From JAUYQR01 sp031415015 (GTDB lineage Bacteria; Pseudomonadota; Alphaproteobacteria; Rhodobacterales; Rhodobacteraceae), in contig JANOQT010000054.1 in the NCBI GenBank assembly GCA_031415015.1, positions 1 to 43,964 of the forward strand: a stretch of 43,964 bases of DNA. The letters run 5' to 3'. The position numbers and the translations under genes are program-made. Below, piece after piece: positions 8,289 through 16,072 of this stretch (positions are counted from its first letter, which is position 1; every line of letters begins with the position of its first letter). The notes under the pieces are model-generated. The model had not been told where the DNA came from and searched no databases. It was given only the letters and a program-made list of their open reading frames with translations.

Positions 8289-10478
8289 ATGCTGAAACTC
8301 GACAGTCAGGACGTGGTGGGACAGACCGCCTATTGGGCGGATGATCAGGACCCGTTGCAATATTATGCCCTGCCGGGCGAGCCGACGCTGGCGATCCGCG
8401 ACGGCAAGGCTGTGTTCAAATACATCAAGTACCGCAACCCGATTGATCGCCCCGGCGGGGTGAAAGGTGGGGGTCTGCTGGTGATGCAGGCCGAACTGGC
8501 ATTGCCCGCCAAGGACGAGGCCGAAATCCGCCAGCGGATCGAAGAGCGTTTGCGCGGGATGGGCATTCCGGTGTCGCAAGCGGCGAATGTGCGGATCGGG
8601 AGGCCACTGATCACCCGTGGCAAGGTGACGGTGGCGGTGATGGGCGAAAGCGGCAATGCGCTGGTGCAAAAGGTGATTGTACCGTCGCCGCCTTCGCTGT
8701 TCGGCAACAATGCGGTGTCGATCGGGGTGGAGCTGAACGAGTTTGGCGCGCCGGTCTTCGAGGCGGCGCTGAAATCGCAGGGCGCTGGGCTGGTGATCGT
8801 CGGATATGAGCTGGGCTATTCGGCCAAACTGCCGATGTCGCACATCGTCGGCTCGTGGGATGCATCTTCGTTCGCGCATTTCAGCCAGACGATCAACGAG
8901 GACTGGAGCTACTTCGGTGAAGACGACTATGAGGAAAAGATCAGCGACACGCTGCAAAAGAGCGATACGCAGAAGATCGAATGGATCCAGCAGCCGTTGC
9001 CCGCCGGGATGGATGCGGCAGCGCAGCAAAAGATGATTGCCACCATTGAGGATTCCGTGCGCCGCCAGCTGGACGAGGGCATCAAGCGCAACGTGCTTGA
9101 AGCGATCCCGCCGGAAAGCCGCGATGTGGAAAAACTGCGCGAGCGCGGGTTCGAGGATATCAAACGCACGGTCGACACCACGCGGATCGCCTCAGTCCGG
9201 GTGGAGTACAAAGCGGCGGCGGTGGTCGAGATGCCGGCCAATCCTAACGCGCCGCTGCCTGCCTTCGGGTCGATCATGGTGGGTGGCAAGGCGCTGAAAT
9301 GGGACGATTATGCGCTGACGGTCGATGCAGATGACCCGTTCTTCAAAAGCTTTGCCATCGTCTTTATGGTGAACGCTGATTTTGCCGATCTGCCGATCTC
9401 CAGCGTCATCGTGCAGGTGTCTTACAAGGGCAAGACCGGGCAGGGGGCGGCCAAGACCTACACGTTCCGCAAGCCTGAGGACATCTACCGGTTCGAGGCG
9501 TTCTATGACGGCGGCGACGGCGAGGTGTCCTACAGCTATGTCGTCAACTACAAGGGCGAGAGCAAGGTCTACACCTCGCCGCCGCTGAAATCGAAATCCG
9601 ACGTGTCGATCAACGTCGGTGACCTTGGCATCTGGAAAGTCGACATTGACGTCGGTGATGTCAACTTCGAGGAGGTGGAGCAGGCCCAGCTGAGCTGCAC
9701 TTACAAGGAGGGCGGCGTGAATGTTGAACGTCAGTTCACAATCACCAAGGACAGCAGGTCGCACCAGATCCGTGAAGTGATCTTCACCCCGCGGACGGCG
9801 GCGTGGAAATACAAGCTGAAGTACTTCATGAAGGGCGGACGCGAGATCACCGTCAAAGATGAAAGCTCGGAAGGAGAACAGCTGTACGTAAACGATCCGT
9901 TCTCGGCGATCCGTCAGGTTTCGGTGCGCACCAAGGGCGACTTCGACACCGTCATCGAGACGCTGTTCCTGGATTTCGAATACGAGGATGCAGCGAACGG
10001 CTATCGCCAGACCCAGTCATTTGCGTTTTCCAAGGACGGCAAGCGGTTCGAGGACTGGGCTTTCCCGGTGATCAACGAAAAGCAGGGCACGCTGAAATAC
10101 ACCGGCAATATCGTGTACCGGGATGGTCGCCCGCCGCTGGAGATCGCGGAGAAAACCGTAACCGGCAACACCGTTCTGGAGGGTGAGGACGTGCTGCGGC
10201 TAAACGTGGAACTGGTGACGGACCTGCTGGACTGGTCTGCGCTGAAGCTGGTGATGGTGACGCTGAAATACGAGGACGGGCAGAACGGCATCGCCGAGAC
10301 CGACAGCTTCCGGTTGGTCGAGACCGGGGCGACGCCGGAACCCTGGGTCGTCAACATCAAGAACAAGGCCAAGACCGATTATGGGGTGACAGCCAAGTTT
10401 TTCCTGAAGGACGGCAGCAAGAAGGAAGCGGCATTCTCCGCAACTGACGAGGCGCTGGTGCTGGAAGTTCCGGCCTGA
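8289..10478 (+). CDS. Large beta-repeat protein 1 of the caspase-associated cluster (729 aa)
   Basis: The start at 8289 follows CAAGGAGACGG. I know no family name. The N-terminal region (1-110) has the signature shared with the next large proteins: DDQDPLQYYALPGEP, then FKYIKYRNP, then KGGGLLVMQAELAL. At about 135-200 comes the core module (SIGVELNEFGAPVFEAAL, LVIVGYELGYSAKLPM). Residues of about 200-300 are charged and helical. From about 340 on, the motif VDADDPFFKSF opens a series of about 100-residue beta-rich units; the last three each carry an aromatic W/Y-D-x-V-x-L-x-L-x-Y-E-D pattern, followed by a strand ending WAF/PW and a hairpin ending F-x-x-DG. This looks like tandem Ig-like or similar beta-sandwich domains. 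No signal peptide is present, so a cytoplasmic location is likely. Confidence 0.78.
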   Translation: MLKLDSQDVVGQTAYWADDQDPLQYYALPGEPTLAIRDGKAVFKYIKYRNPIDRPGGVKGGGLLVMQAELALPAKDEAEIRQRIEERLRGMGIPVSQAANVRIGRPLITRGKVTVAVMGESGNALVQKVIVPSPPSLFGNNAVSIGVELNEFGAPVFEAALKSQGAGLVIVGYELGYSAKLPMSHIVGSWDASSFAHFSQTINEDWSYFGEDDYEEKISDTLQKSDTQKIEWIQQPLPAGMDAAAQQKMIATIEDSVRRQLDEGIKRNVLEAIPPESRDVEKLRERGFEDIKRTVDTTRIASVRVEYKAAAVVEMPANPNAPLPAFGSIMVGGKALKWDDYALTVDADDPFFKSFAIVFMVNADFADLPISSVIVQVSYKGKTGQGAAKTYTFRKPEDIYRFEAFYDGGDGEVSYSYVVNYKGESKVYTSPPLKSKSDVSINVGDLGIWKVDIDVGDVNFEEVEQAQLSCTYKEGGVNVERQFTITKDSRSHQIREVIFTPRTAAWKYKLKYFMKGGREITVKDESSEGEQLYVNDPFSAIRQVSVRTKGDFDTVIETLFLDFEYEDAANGYRQTQSFAFSKDGKRFEDWAFPVINEKQGTLKYTGNIVYRDGRPPLEIAEKTVTGNTVLEGEDVLRLNVELVTDLLDWSALKLVMVTLKYEDGQNGIAETDSFRLVETGATPEPWVVNIKNKAKTDYGVTAKFFLKDGSKKEAAFSATDEALVLEVPA

Positions 10479-10488
10479 GCCAAGCCTT

Positions 10489-10512
10489 GGGGCGTGCCGT
10501 GCGGCGCGCCCC
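10489..10512 (+). promoter_or_regulatory. GC-rich hairpin between two cluster genes
   Basis: GGGGCG-T-GCCG, loop TG, CGGC-G-CGCCCC forms an almost perfect stem in the 66 bp space between the first and second large paralogues. No T-run follows, so it is more likely an mRNA-stability or partial-termination element than a strong terminator. This is the largest gap inside the cluster. Confidence 0.5.
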
Positions 10513-10544
10513 GCTGATACCCATTTTACCAAGGTCATTGGATC

Positions 10545-12860
10545 ATGCTTTACCTCGACGCGCCCTATTTCTTTATCAACGGCATCTCGGTGTTTCGGGA
10601 TCATGCGGACCCCCTGCAATACTATTACGCGCTGGCCCAGCCCCGGTTGCGGACCACCAAAGATGCGGCGACCGGCAAGGACGTGCCGCGGATGCAGCTG
10701 ATCAAGTATCGGTCATTGGTGGCGGGCAAGGGCGGCTTCCTGACCTTTGAGGTGCATCTGGGGCTGAGTGACGCCGAGATCGACAATCTGGCGTCGGAGA
10801 TCCGCCAGCTGGCTCGCTTGCCCCGGATGCCAAGGGTGGCGCCGATCCAGCCGATCAACGGATCGGTGCGGCTGATGATCCTGGGCACTGATACCGGCGC
10901 GGTCGCACCCCCGGCCCGGCCCGGTGCGCCGCCCTCGCCGCCACCCGAGCAGCGGTTCGTCGTCAAGGCGCAGCATTTCGCCAAACCGGCGCTGTTCGGT
11001 GACAATGGTGCTGCGTTTTCGGTGGAGCTGGATGCGGCGGGGACCGCGATCATCGAAGCGGCGATGAAGGGCGAGATCACGCCGATTGTTGTGGTCTACA
11101 GTGTTGATTTTGCGGGGCTTCGGCCAGCCTTTTCAGTGCGCCTGCACATCGACTGGGACCGGGTTCAAACCTCGATGGATGAGAGTTTCGGGCACGAAAG
11201 CTACTTCACCTCAACCGAAATCAGCAAGGCGGTGGACAAGCTGATCGAGACCCAGGTGATCACCATGGAGGCGGATAATTTCGTGCCGGACGCGGGCGAC
11301 GCGGGCAAAGCGGTGGCCGAGCGGTTCGAGGATGCGCGCAACCGGGTGCAGGAGATGATCACCGACGCCTTCTTTGAGGGCAGCCTGCCGCCGAACCGTG
11401 AACGGCCGGACGGCTGGGACCGGGCCATCGACACGGTGCAGGATTTTGGCAGGCAGGCGGGGATGATGGCCGCCACCGGCGGGATCGGCGGGTTCATCGG
11501 CACGTTCAGTTACAAGAAGACCGATTACACCCGGATCGACCGGCGCAAGCTGGATGTGGAAATCTCGGAACGGTCGGCCATCGTGCGGACGATCTATCCG
11601 CAGGGCACGGTCAGCGGATTGTTCCGCGCGCTGGGCGACGGGGTGGATCCAAAGCGGTTCATCCTTGAGGTGGACGCAGATGATCCGTGGTTTGCCGAGC
11701 GCACGATGCGGGTGATCAACCGGGGCGAGATGGCGCGCGACGGGTTGGCATCCATTCAGGCGGTGCTGGAGTATGACGGGCAAGTGCGCACGGTGGTGCT
11801 AGAGGAGACCGGCAAGGATGCGTCGGTGAAATGGGCCTCGGCGCTGGATAACGGCGCGATGCGGCGGCCAGTGGATGCGGACCTGACGGTGCGGTTCAAG
11901 CCGGATGCGGGGGGCGAGCGGCCATTGGTTGTGACGGCGGCCCGGCAGGTGTTGCTGGGCGATGTGTTCGAGGTGCAGCCGGCGGAGTTGTATGCAAGGG
12001 TGACGATCCCCATCGTCGCCTCGCCTGCCTATCCGTGGGACAAGTACCCGCAGGTGCAGGTGATGCTGCGCTATGAGGATGCATCCAAGGGCATCAAGAC
12101 CGACGATACGCTGATCGTGAAGAAGGATACGCTGGCGACGGCCAGCTGGACATTCATTGCGTTGGACAAAACCAAACGGTCGTTCGCATACCGGCTTTTG
12201 CATCAGGCGGCGAACCATGAGGATGTCGATACCGGCTGGTTGCCGGGGGACGGCGATCTGGTGGATGTCCGCGATCCGTTCGGCGCGCTGCGTCTGGCGG
12301 TGGATGTGGTGCCGGTGGTGCCGCGCTGGGAAGATGTCGAGCAGATCTTTGTCGATCTGAGCTACTCTGACCCGGAGAATGGCGTGGAGGAAACGGCCAG
12401 TCTGGCGTTCTCGCCCACCGAAAAGGCTCCGCAGAAGTTTGTCATCGACCGCAAGGACCGGGCGAAAAAGCTGGTGTCGTTCCGGGTGACGACGATCCTG
12501 GCCGGTGGCATGGTGATGGAGGTACCGGAGTCTTTTACCGAAAGCCCGCGCATCCTGATCCGGCCAGACATGAAGGGCCGCCGGATCATCGCGGTGACGC
12601 CGCCCGTCGATTTCGCCAAGCCAAAGCTGGAGCGGGTGGAGGTGGAGCTGACCTATACCGATCTTCAGGCCGGGGTGGATGTGGCCGACCGCGCGGTGTT
12701 CGAGGCCCCCGGTGGGCGCAAGACATTTGAGTTCGATTACGTGGATACCAGCCGCCGCGCCTATCGCTGGAAGGCCAAGTATCTGTTCCGAAACGGCATG
12801 ACGCAATCGACCCAATGGGCTGATGCCGAAGCCGACACCCTTGCCATCAAGTTGCCCTGA
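10545..12860 (+). CDS. Large beta-repeat protein 2 of the caspase-associated cluster (771 aa)
   Basis: A paralogue of the preceding gene with the same order of elements: INGISVFRDHADPLQYYYAL at the N-terminus, KGGFLTFEVHLGL at about 65-77, a short proline-rich turn (about 125-135), AFSVELDAAGTAIIEAAM with VVVYSVDFAGLRPAFSVRL at about 160-205, IDWDRV, then a helical segment, then FILEVDADDPWF at about 370. Four or so beta-rich units follow, with W-E-D-V-E-Q-I-F-V-D-L-S-Y and L-E-R-V-E-V-E-L-T-Y repeats. It ends in a strand (TLAIKLP) in the same position as the other large paralogues. There is no signal peptide. The start at 10545 has only a weak upstream Shine-Dalgarno sequence (AAGG), 11 bp away. 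Function unknown. Confidence 0.78.
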   Translation: MLYLDAPYFFINGISVFRDHADPLQYYYALAQPRLRTTKDAATGKDVPRMQLIKYRSLVAGKGGFLTFEVHLGLSDAEIDNLASEIRQLARLPRMPRVAPIQPINGSVRLMILGTDTGAVAPPARPGAPPSPPPEQRFVVKAQHFAKPALFGDNGAAFSVELDAAGTAIIEAAMKGEITPIVVVYSVDFAGLRPAFSVRLHIDWDRVQTSMDESFGHESYFTSTEISKAVDKLIETQVITMEADNFVPDAGDAGKAVAERFEDARNRVQEMITDAFFEGSLPPNRERPDGWDRAIDTVQDFGRQAGMMAATGGIGGFIGTFSYKKTDYTRIDRRKLDVEISERSAIVRTIYPQGTVSGLFRALGDGVDPKRFILEVDADDPWFAERTMRVINRGEMARDGLASIQAVLEYDGQVRTVVLEETGKDASVKWASALDNGAMRRPVDADLTVRFKPDAGGERPLVVTAARQVLLGDVFEVQPAELYARVTIPIVASPAYPWDKYPQVQVMLRYEDASKGIKTDDTLIVKKDTLATASWTFIALDKTKRSFAYRLLHQAANHEDVDTGWLPGDGDLVDVRDPFGALRLAVDVVPVVPRWEDVEQIFVDLSYSDPENGVEETASLAFSPTEKAPQKFVIDRKDRAKKLVSFRVTTILAGGMVMEVPESFTESPRILIRPDMKGRRIIAVTPPVDFAKPKLERVEVELTYTDLQAGVDVADRAVFEAPGGRKTFEFDYVDTSRRAYRWKAKYLFRNGMTQSTQWADAEADTLAIKLP

Positions 12861-12875
12861 AGGAGGACGCGTCAG

Positions 12876-15134
12876 ATGCTGATGCTCAATTCACAATCCT
12901 GGACCATCGAAGGCATTCAGGTCTTTGCTGACCACGCTGACACCAAGCAGTTCTGGTATCTGCCGGGCCCTGTTCGGCTGACCCGGCGGCGCGAGGATGG
13001 CCGGGCGGAGTTTACCTTCATCAAGGTGCGCGCGGCGACGGCGGGCACCGAGGCGAAGGGCGGCGGATTCCTGACATTCAGCGTGGACCTGGCGCTGGAC
13101 CCTGCTTTGGAGCGGCGGATTCTGGCGAAACTGGCGTCAATGGCGCGGGGCAAGCCACGGCTGTCGGTGGTGCCGTTTGACGAAGGCACGGTGCGGGTGA
13201 TCGCGCTTGATCTGGACAGCGGGGCGGCGGCGACGCGTGCCCCGGTGCCCGCTGGCGGCTTTCGCGCGGTGGAACAGGCGCTGGGGGCCACGGTTCCATC
13301 GCTGGATGCGGTGAACCGGGCCAGTTTCAGCCTGACCCTGACGCAGGAGGGTGCCACCATCCTGGACGAGGCCTTTGCCAAAGGCGGCACGCCGGTGGGA
13401 GTGATCTATGACCTGAAGTATTCGGGGATGCGGCCCGCGTTGGATGTGACGATCACGGCGGATATGTCCCGGGTTTACAAGCAGTTTTCCAGCAGTTCCG
13501 AAGGCCAGGTGATGTTCGTGCGCACCGGAATTGACCAAGGGTTTGAGAGGCTGGTTCAGGATGGCGCGATCAAGATCAAGGTGAACAACTTCACCGGTGC
13601 GGCGGATCAGGATGCGAAGGAAACCTGGGCGCTGAACTTCTTCAAGGACAACCTGCTGGCGACGCATTATACCCCGTCACTGACAGTGGGCACGATCACC
13701 GGCGGGTTTCCGCAGGCCGAGGCGCTGGATACCGTGCGCACGCGCGGCGATGCGATGCGCCCGCCCGCAACGCCAGCGCCTGCGCGGCCTGCTGACGATG
13801 ATCCGCCAAGACCGGGTCCGGCCGCCGACCCTGAAGACAGTGCCACGGTAGGCACCGGGCGGGGCGGCAAAGCTGCCGGAACCGTTGGCGTTCCGGCGGC
13901 GGGTGGCGAGGGTGAAAGCGCCACCGAAGGCACCGGCGAGGCGGCTGGGGCGGCCACCGCCGCGCAGCTTGGCTCATCGGCGGCGTCAGGTGTGGTTATC
14001 CCCGCAGCGGCGGCACCGGGTGTGCCTGCGGGTGCGACCCCGGGGGCTGCGGCGGCGACCCCGGCTCCGGCAGGCGATGCTGCGCCACAAGCGGTGGCCT
14101 CGTTCCGCTTTCGCGGCATTACGCAAGAAGAACGCAAGACGATCACGCTAAGCTACAGCCGGGCCGAGGCGGCGCAGCGTGCTTACGCGCCTCAGGGGTT
14201 CATCGGACTGCTGGCGGGTGATCTGGATAAGGCCAGCCATTTCATCGAGGTCGATCTGGATGACGCGTTCTTCCGGGTGATGGACCTGAAGGTGAACACC
14301 TTGCAGAACATGTCCGAAATCGGGCTGAAGGCGGTGGAAGTGTCGCTGAGCTATGGCAGGCCCGCCGATCCGGGCGGGGTCAAGACCCATGACATGCGGT
14401 TCGAGGGGGACGCCCCGGCGGAACAAGGCTGGAAGGTGTTCCAGAACGACGGGGACGTGCAGGAGTATGATTACTCTGTGCAGTACCACTTCGATCCGGC
14501 GGCGGGGTTCGACGGCAAGGCGCTGAGCTATTCCTACGGGCCTTTCCGGACGGCGGACCGCACTTTGGTGCTGAACCCGCATGACCAGATCGGCATTGCG
14601 ACGGTGGAGGTGGCGGCCAATCAGGTGGATTGGGGGCAGGTGACGCGCATCGACGTGGCCATGCAGAACGGCAGCCGCAAGAAGGTGGTGGCGCTGACCA
14701 AGGCGGCCCCGGCCCAGACGTGGAAACTGCGGCTGGACGATCCGGCGGACCGGGCGATCAACTATATCCCTAGCTTTGTGATGAAGGACCGCAAGGTGGT
14801 GCCGGGCGTGGCGGGGCAGACCGGGACCACTTCGGTGCTGATCGACGATCTGTTCCCGGAAGGCTTTGATCTGCAACTGATCCCGATCCTGGATGCGGAC
14901 CGCACCCGGATGGCCTTTGTGGATTTCAACTATGCCGACGCCCGGCTTGGTTACAAGCGCAGCGAGCGGTTCAAGGTGACGCCGGCGGATCAGGACCAGA
15001 CCGTGCGGATCGGACTGCCCGCCGGGGCGGTGCAGACCTTTGACTACAAGATCACCATCGTGCCGGTTTCAGGCGCGATGCAGAGCACCACCATTTCCGA
15101 CACGACCGAAACATTGATTGCCATCGCCGATTGA
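12876..15134 (+). CDS. Large beta-repeat protein 3 of the caspase-associated cluster (752 aa)
   Basis: The start at 12876 follows AAGGAGGACGCG. N-terminal signature: IQVFADHADTKQFWYLPGPV, FTFIKVRAATAG, KGGGFLTFSVDLAL. The core module at about 145-195 reads SFSLTLTQEGATILDEAF, then GVIYDLKYSGMRPALDVTI. Residues of about 292-409 are an Ala/Pro/Gly/Thr-rich low-complexity linker, a feature shared with the protein encoded at 16073. After it come EERKTITLSYSRAEAAQRAYAPQGF and HFIEVDLDDAFF, then beta-rich repeats. It is much closer to the 16073 protein than to the two preceding ones, which suggests a more recent duplication. The metacaspase gene starts 15 bp downstream, so this protein is a natural candidate for a protease partner or substrate; the exposed linker would suit cleavage, but that is inference. 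Confidence 0.8.
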   Translation: MLMLNSQSWTIEGIQVFADHADTKQFWYLPGPVRLTRRREDGRAEFTFIKVRAATAGTEAKGGGFLTFSVDLALDPALERRILAKLASMARGKPRLSVVPFDEGTVRVIALDLDSGAAATRAPVPAGGFRAVEQALGATVPSLDAVNRASFSLTLTQEGATILDEAFAKGGTPVGVIYDLKYSGMRPALDVTITADMSRVYKQFSSSSEGQVMFVRTGIDQGFERLVQDGAIKIKVNNFTGAADQDAKETWALNFFKDNLLATHYTPSLTVGTITGGFPQAEALDTVRTRGDAMRPPATPAPARPADDDPPRPGPAADPEDSATVGTGRGGKAAGTVGVPAAGGEGESATEGTGEAAGAATAAQLGSSAASGVVIPAAAAPGVPAGATPGAAAATPAPAGDAAPQAVASFRFRGITQEERKTITLSYSRAEAAQRAYAPQGFIGLLAGDLDKASHFIEVDLDDAFFRVMDLKVNTLQNMSEIGLKAVEVSLSYGRPADPGGVKTHDMRFEGDAPAEQGWKVFQNDGDVQEYDYSVQYHFDPAAGFDGKALSYSYGPFRTADRTLVLNPHDQIGIATVEVAANQVDWGQVTRIDVAMQNGSRKKVVALTKAAPAQTWKLRLDDPADRAINYIPSFVMKDRKVVPGVAGQTGTTSVLIDDLFPEGFDLQLIPILDADRTRMAFVDFNYADARLGYKRSERFKVTPADQDQTVRIGLPAGAVQTFDYKITIVPVSGAMQSTTISDTTETLIAIAD

Positions 15135-15149
15135 GAAGGACCATTTCAA

Positions 15150-16058
15150 ATGACCAAACGCGCCGTTGTCGTAGGCATTGACGACTATTCCGTGCAGGGG
15201 ATCACTTCGCTGAGCGTCTGCACCCGTGATGCCAAGGCCTTCTACCATCTGCTGGTGGATGCCTTTGATTTCGAGCCTGCCAATATCCTGACCTATCTTG
15301 ATAAAGCGGCGAGTTCGACCGCAATCCTGCAGGCGCTGCGCTATTGCGTGACGCAATCGCAGCCGGGGGATGTGATCTGCTTTTACTACTCCGGCCATGG
15401 CAGCCGCTTGCCGCATCCGCGGCAGGTGGGGCGAGCGTATGAGACGATCATCCCGGCCTCGGGCCGCTGGATTTCCGACCACGAGCTGTTCCTGATCGCG
15501 GACGGGCTGGAGCCGTCGCATGTGAATTTCACCTGCTTTTTCGACAGTTGCCATTCCGGCGGCATGAGCCTTGAGGCCGAGGTGAAATCACCGGCGATGG
15601 AGCAGACGCTGGTCGATCTGATCGTGCAGACCACGCACACGCTGATCCCGTGCGGATCGTTGCTGTCGCCGGAAGAGCGGTTCGTTTGTGACAACAACGT
15701 CAGCAACCTACGGCTGGAGGGCGGTCGGATCGACCTTGATCCGGCACCCAACTTTGCGACGGTTAAGCAGGCGAAGACGACGCTGATTTCAGGCTGCGCA
15801 CCGGATCAGTACAGCTATGAAGCGCCGGCAGCCTCGGCAGTGAAGAACAGCCTGATGACCAAGGCGATCATGGATCTGGTGAACCAGTCCAGCTTCAGCA
15901 TCGACCATCGCACCTTGGTGGATGCCATCGGCACGGGTGTTGCCGGGCTGGTTTCAACGCTGATGCCTGGGTCGGGGATTGTGCAGACGCCGCAGCTGAT
16001 CGGGCAGGACAACCGGATGGGGCAGGACTTTCTTGCCGGTTTCACCGACAGCCGCTGA
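15150..16058 (+). CDS. Metacaspase/orthocaspase-type peptidase (C14 family)
   Basis: Predicted 302 aa. The ATG at 15150 follows GAGAAGGACC. The caspase-like p20 fold is clear: KRAVVVGIDDYSV (strand 1), a helix with TRDAKAFYHLL, VICFYYSGHGSR with catalytic His83, and NFTCFFDSCHSGGM with catalytic Cys134, the classical His/Cys dyad of family C14. The sequence TLISGCAPDQYSYE at about 210-225 fits the strand after the p10 junction, and SLMTKAIMDLV follows it. No signal peptide or extra domain is present, so it should work in the cytoplasm. Metacaspases usually cut after Arg or Lys, and acidic residues in the pocket would decide this. It is the only recognisable enzyme of the cluster and sits between two closely related large paralogues that each carry a long unstructured linker. 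Confidence 0.92.
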   Translation: MTKRAVVVGIDDYSVQGITSLSVCTRDAKAFYHLLVDAFDFEPANILTYLDKAASSTAILQALRYCVTQSQPGDVICFYYSGHGSRLPHPRQVGRAYETIIPASGRWISDHELFLIADGLEPSHVNFTCFFDSCHSGGMSLEAEVKSPAMEQTLVDLIVQTTHTLIPCGSLLSPEERFVCDNNVSNLRLEGGRIDLDPAPNFATVKQAKTTLISGCAPDQYSYEAPAASAVKNSLMTKAIMDLVNQSSFSIDHRTLVDAIGTGVAGLVSTLMPGSGIVQTPQLIGQDNRMGQDFLAGFTDSR

Positions 16059-16072
16059 GAGGGAGAGACCAG

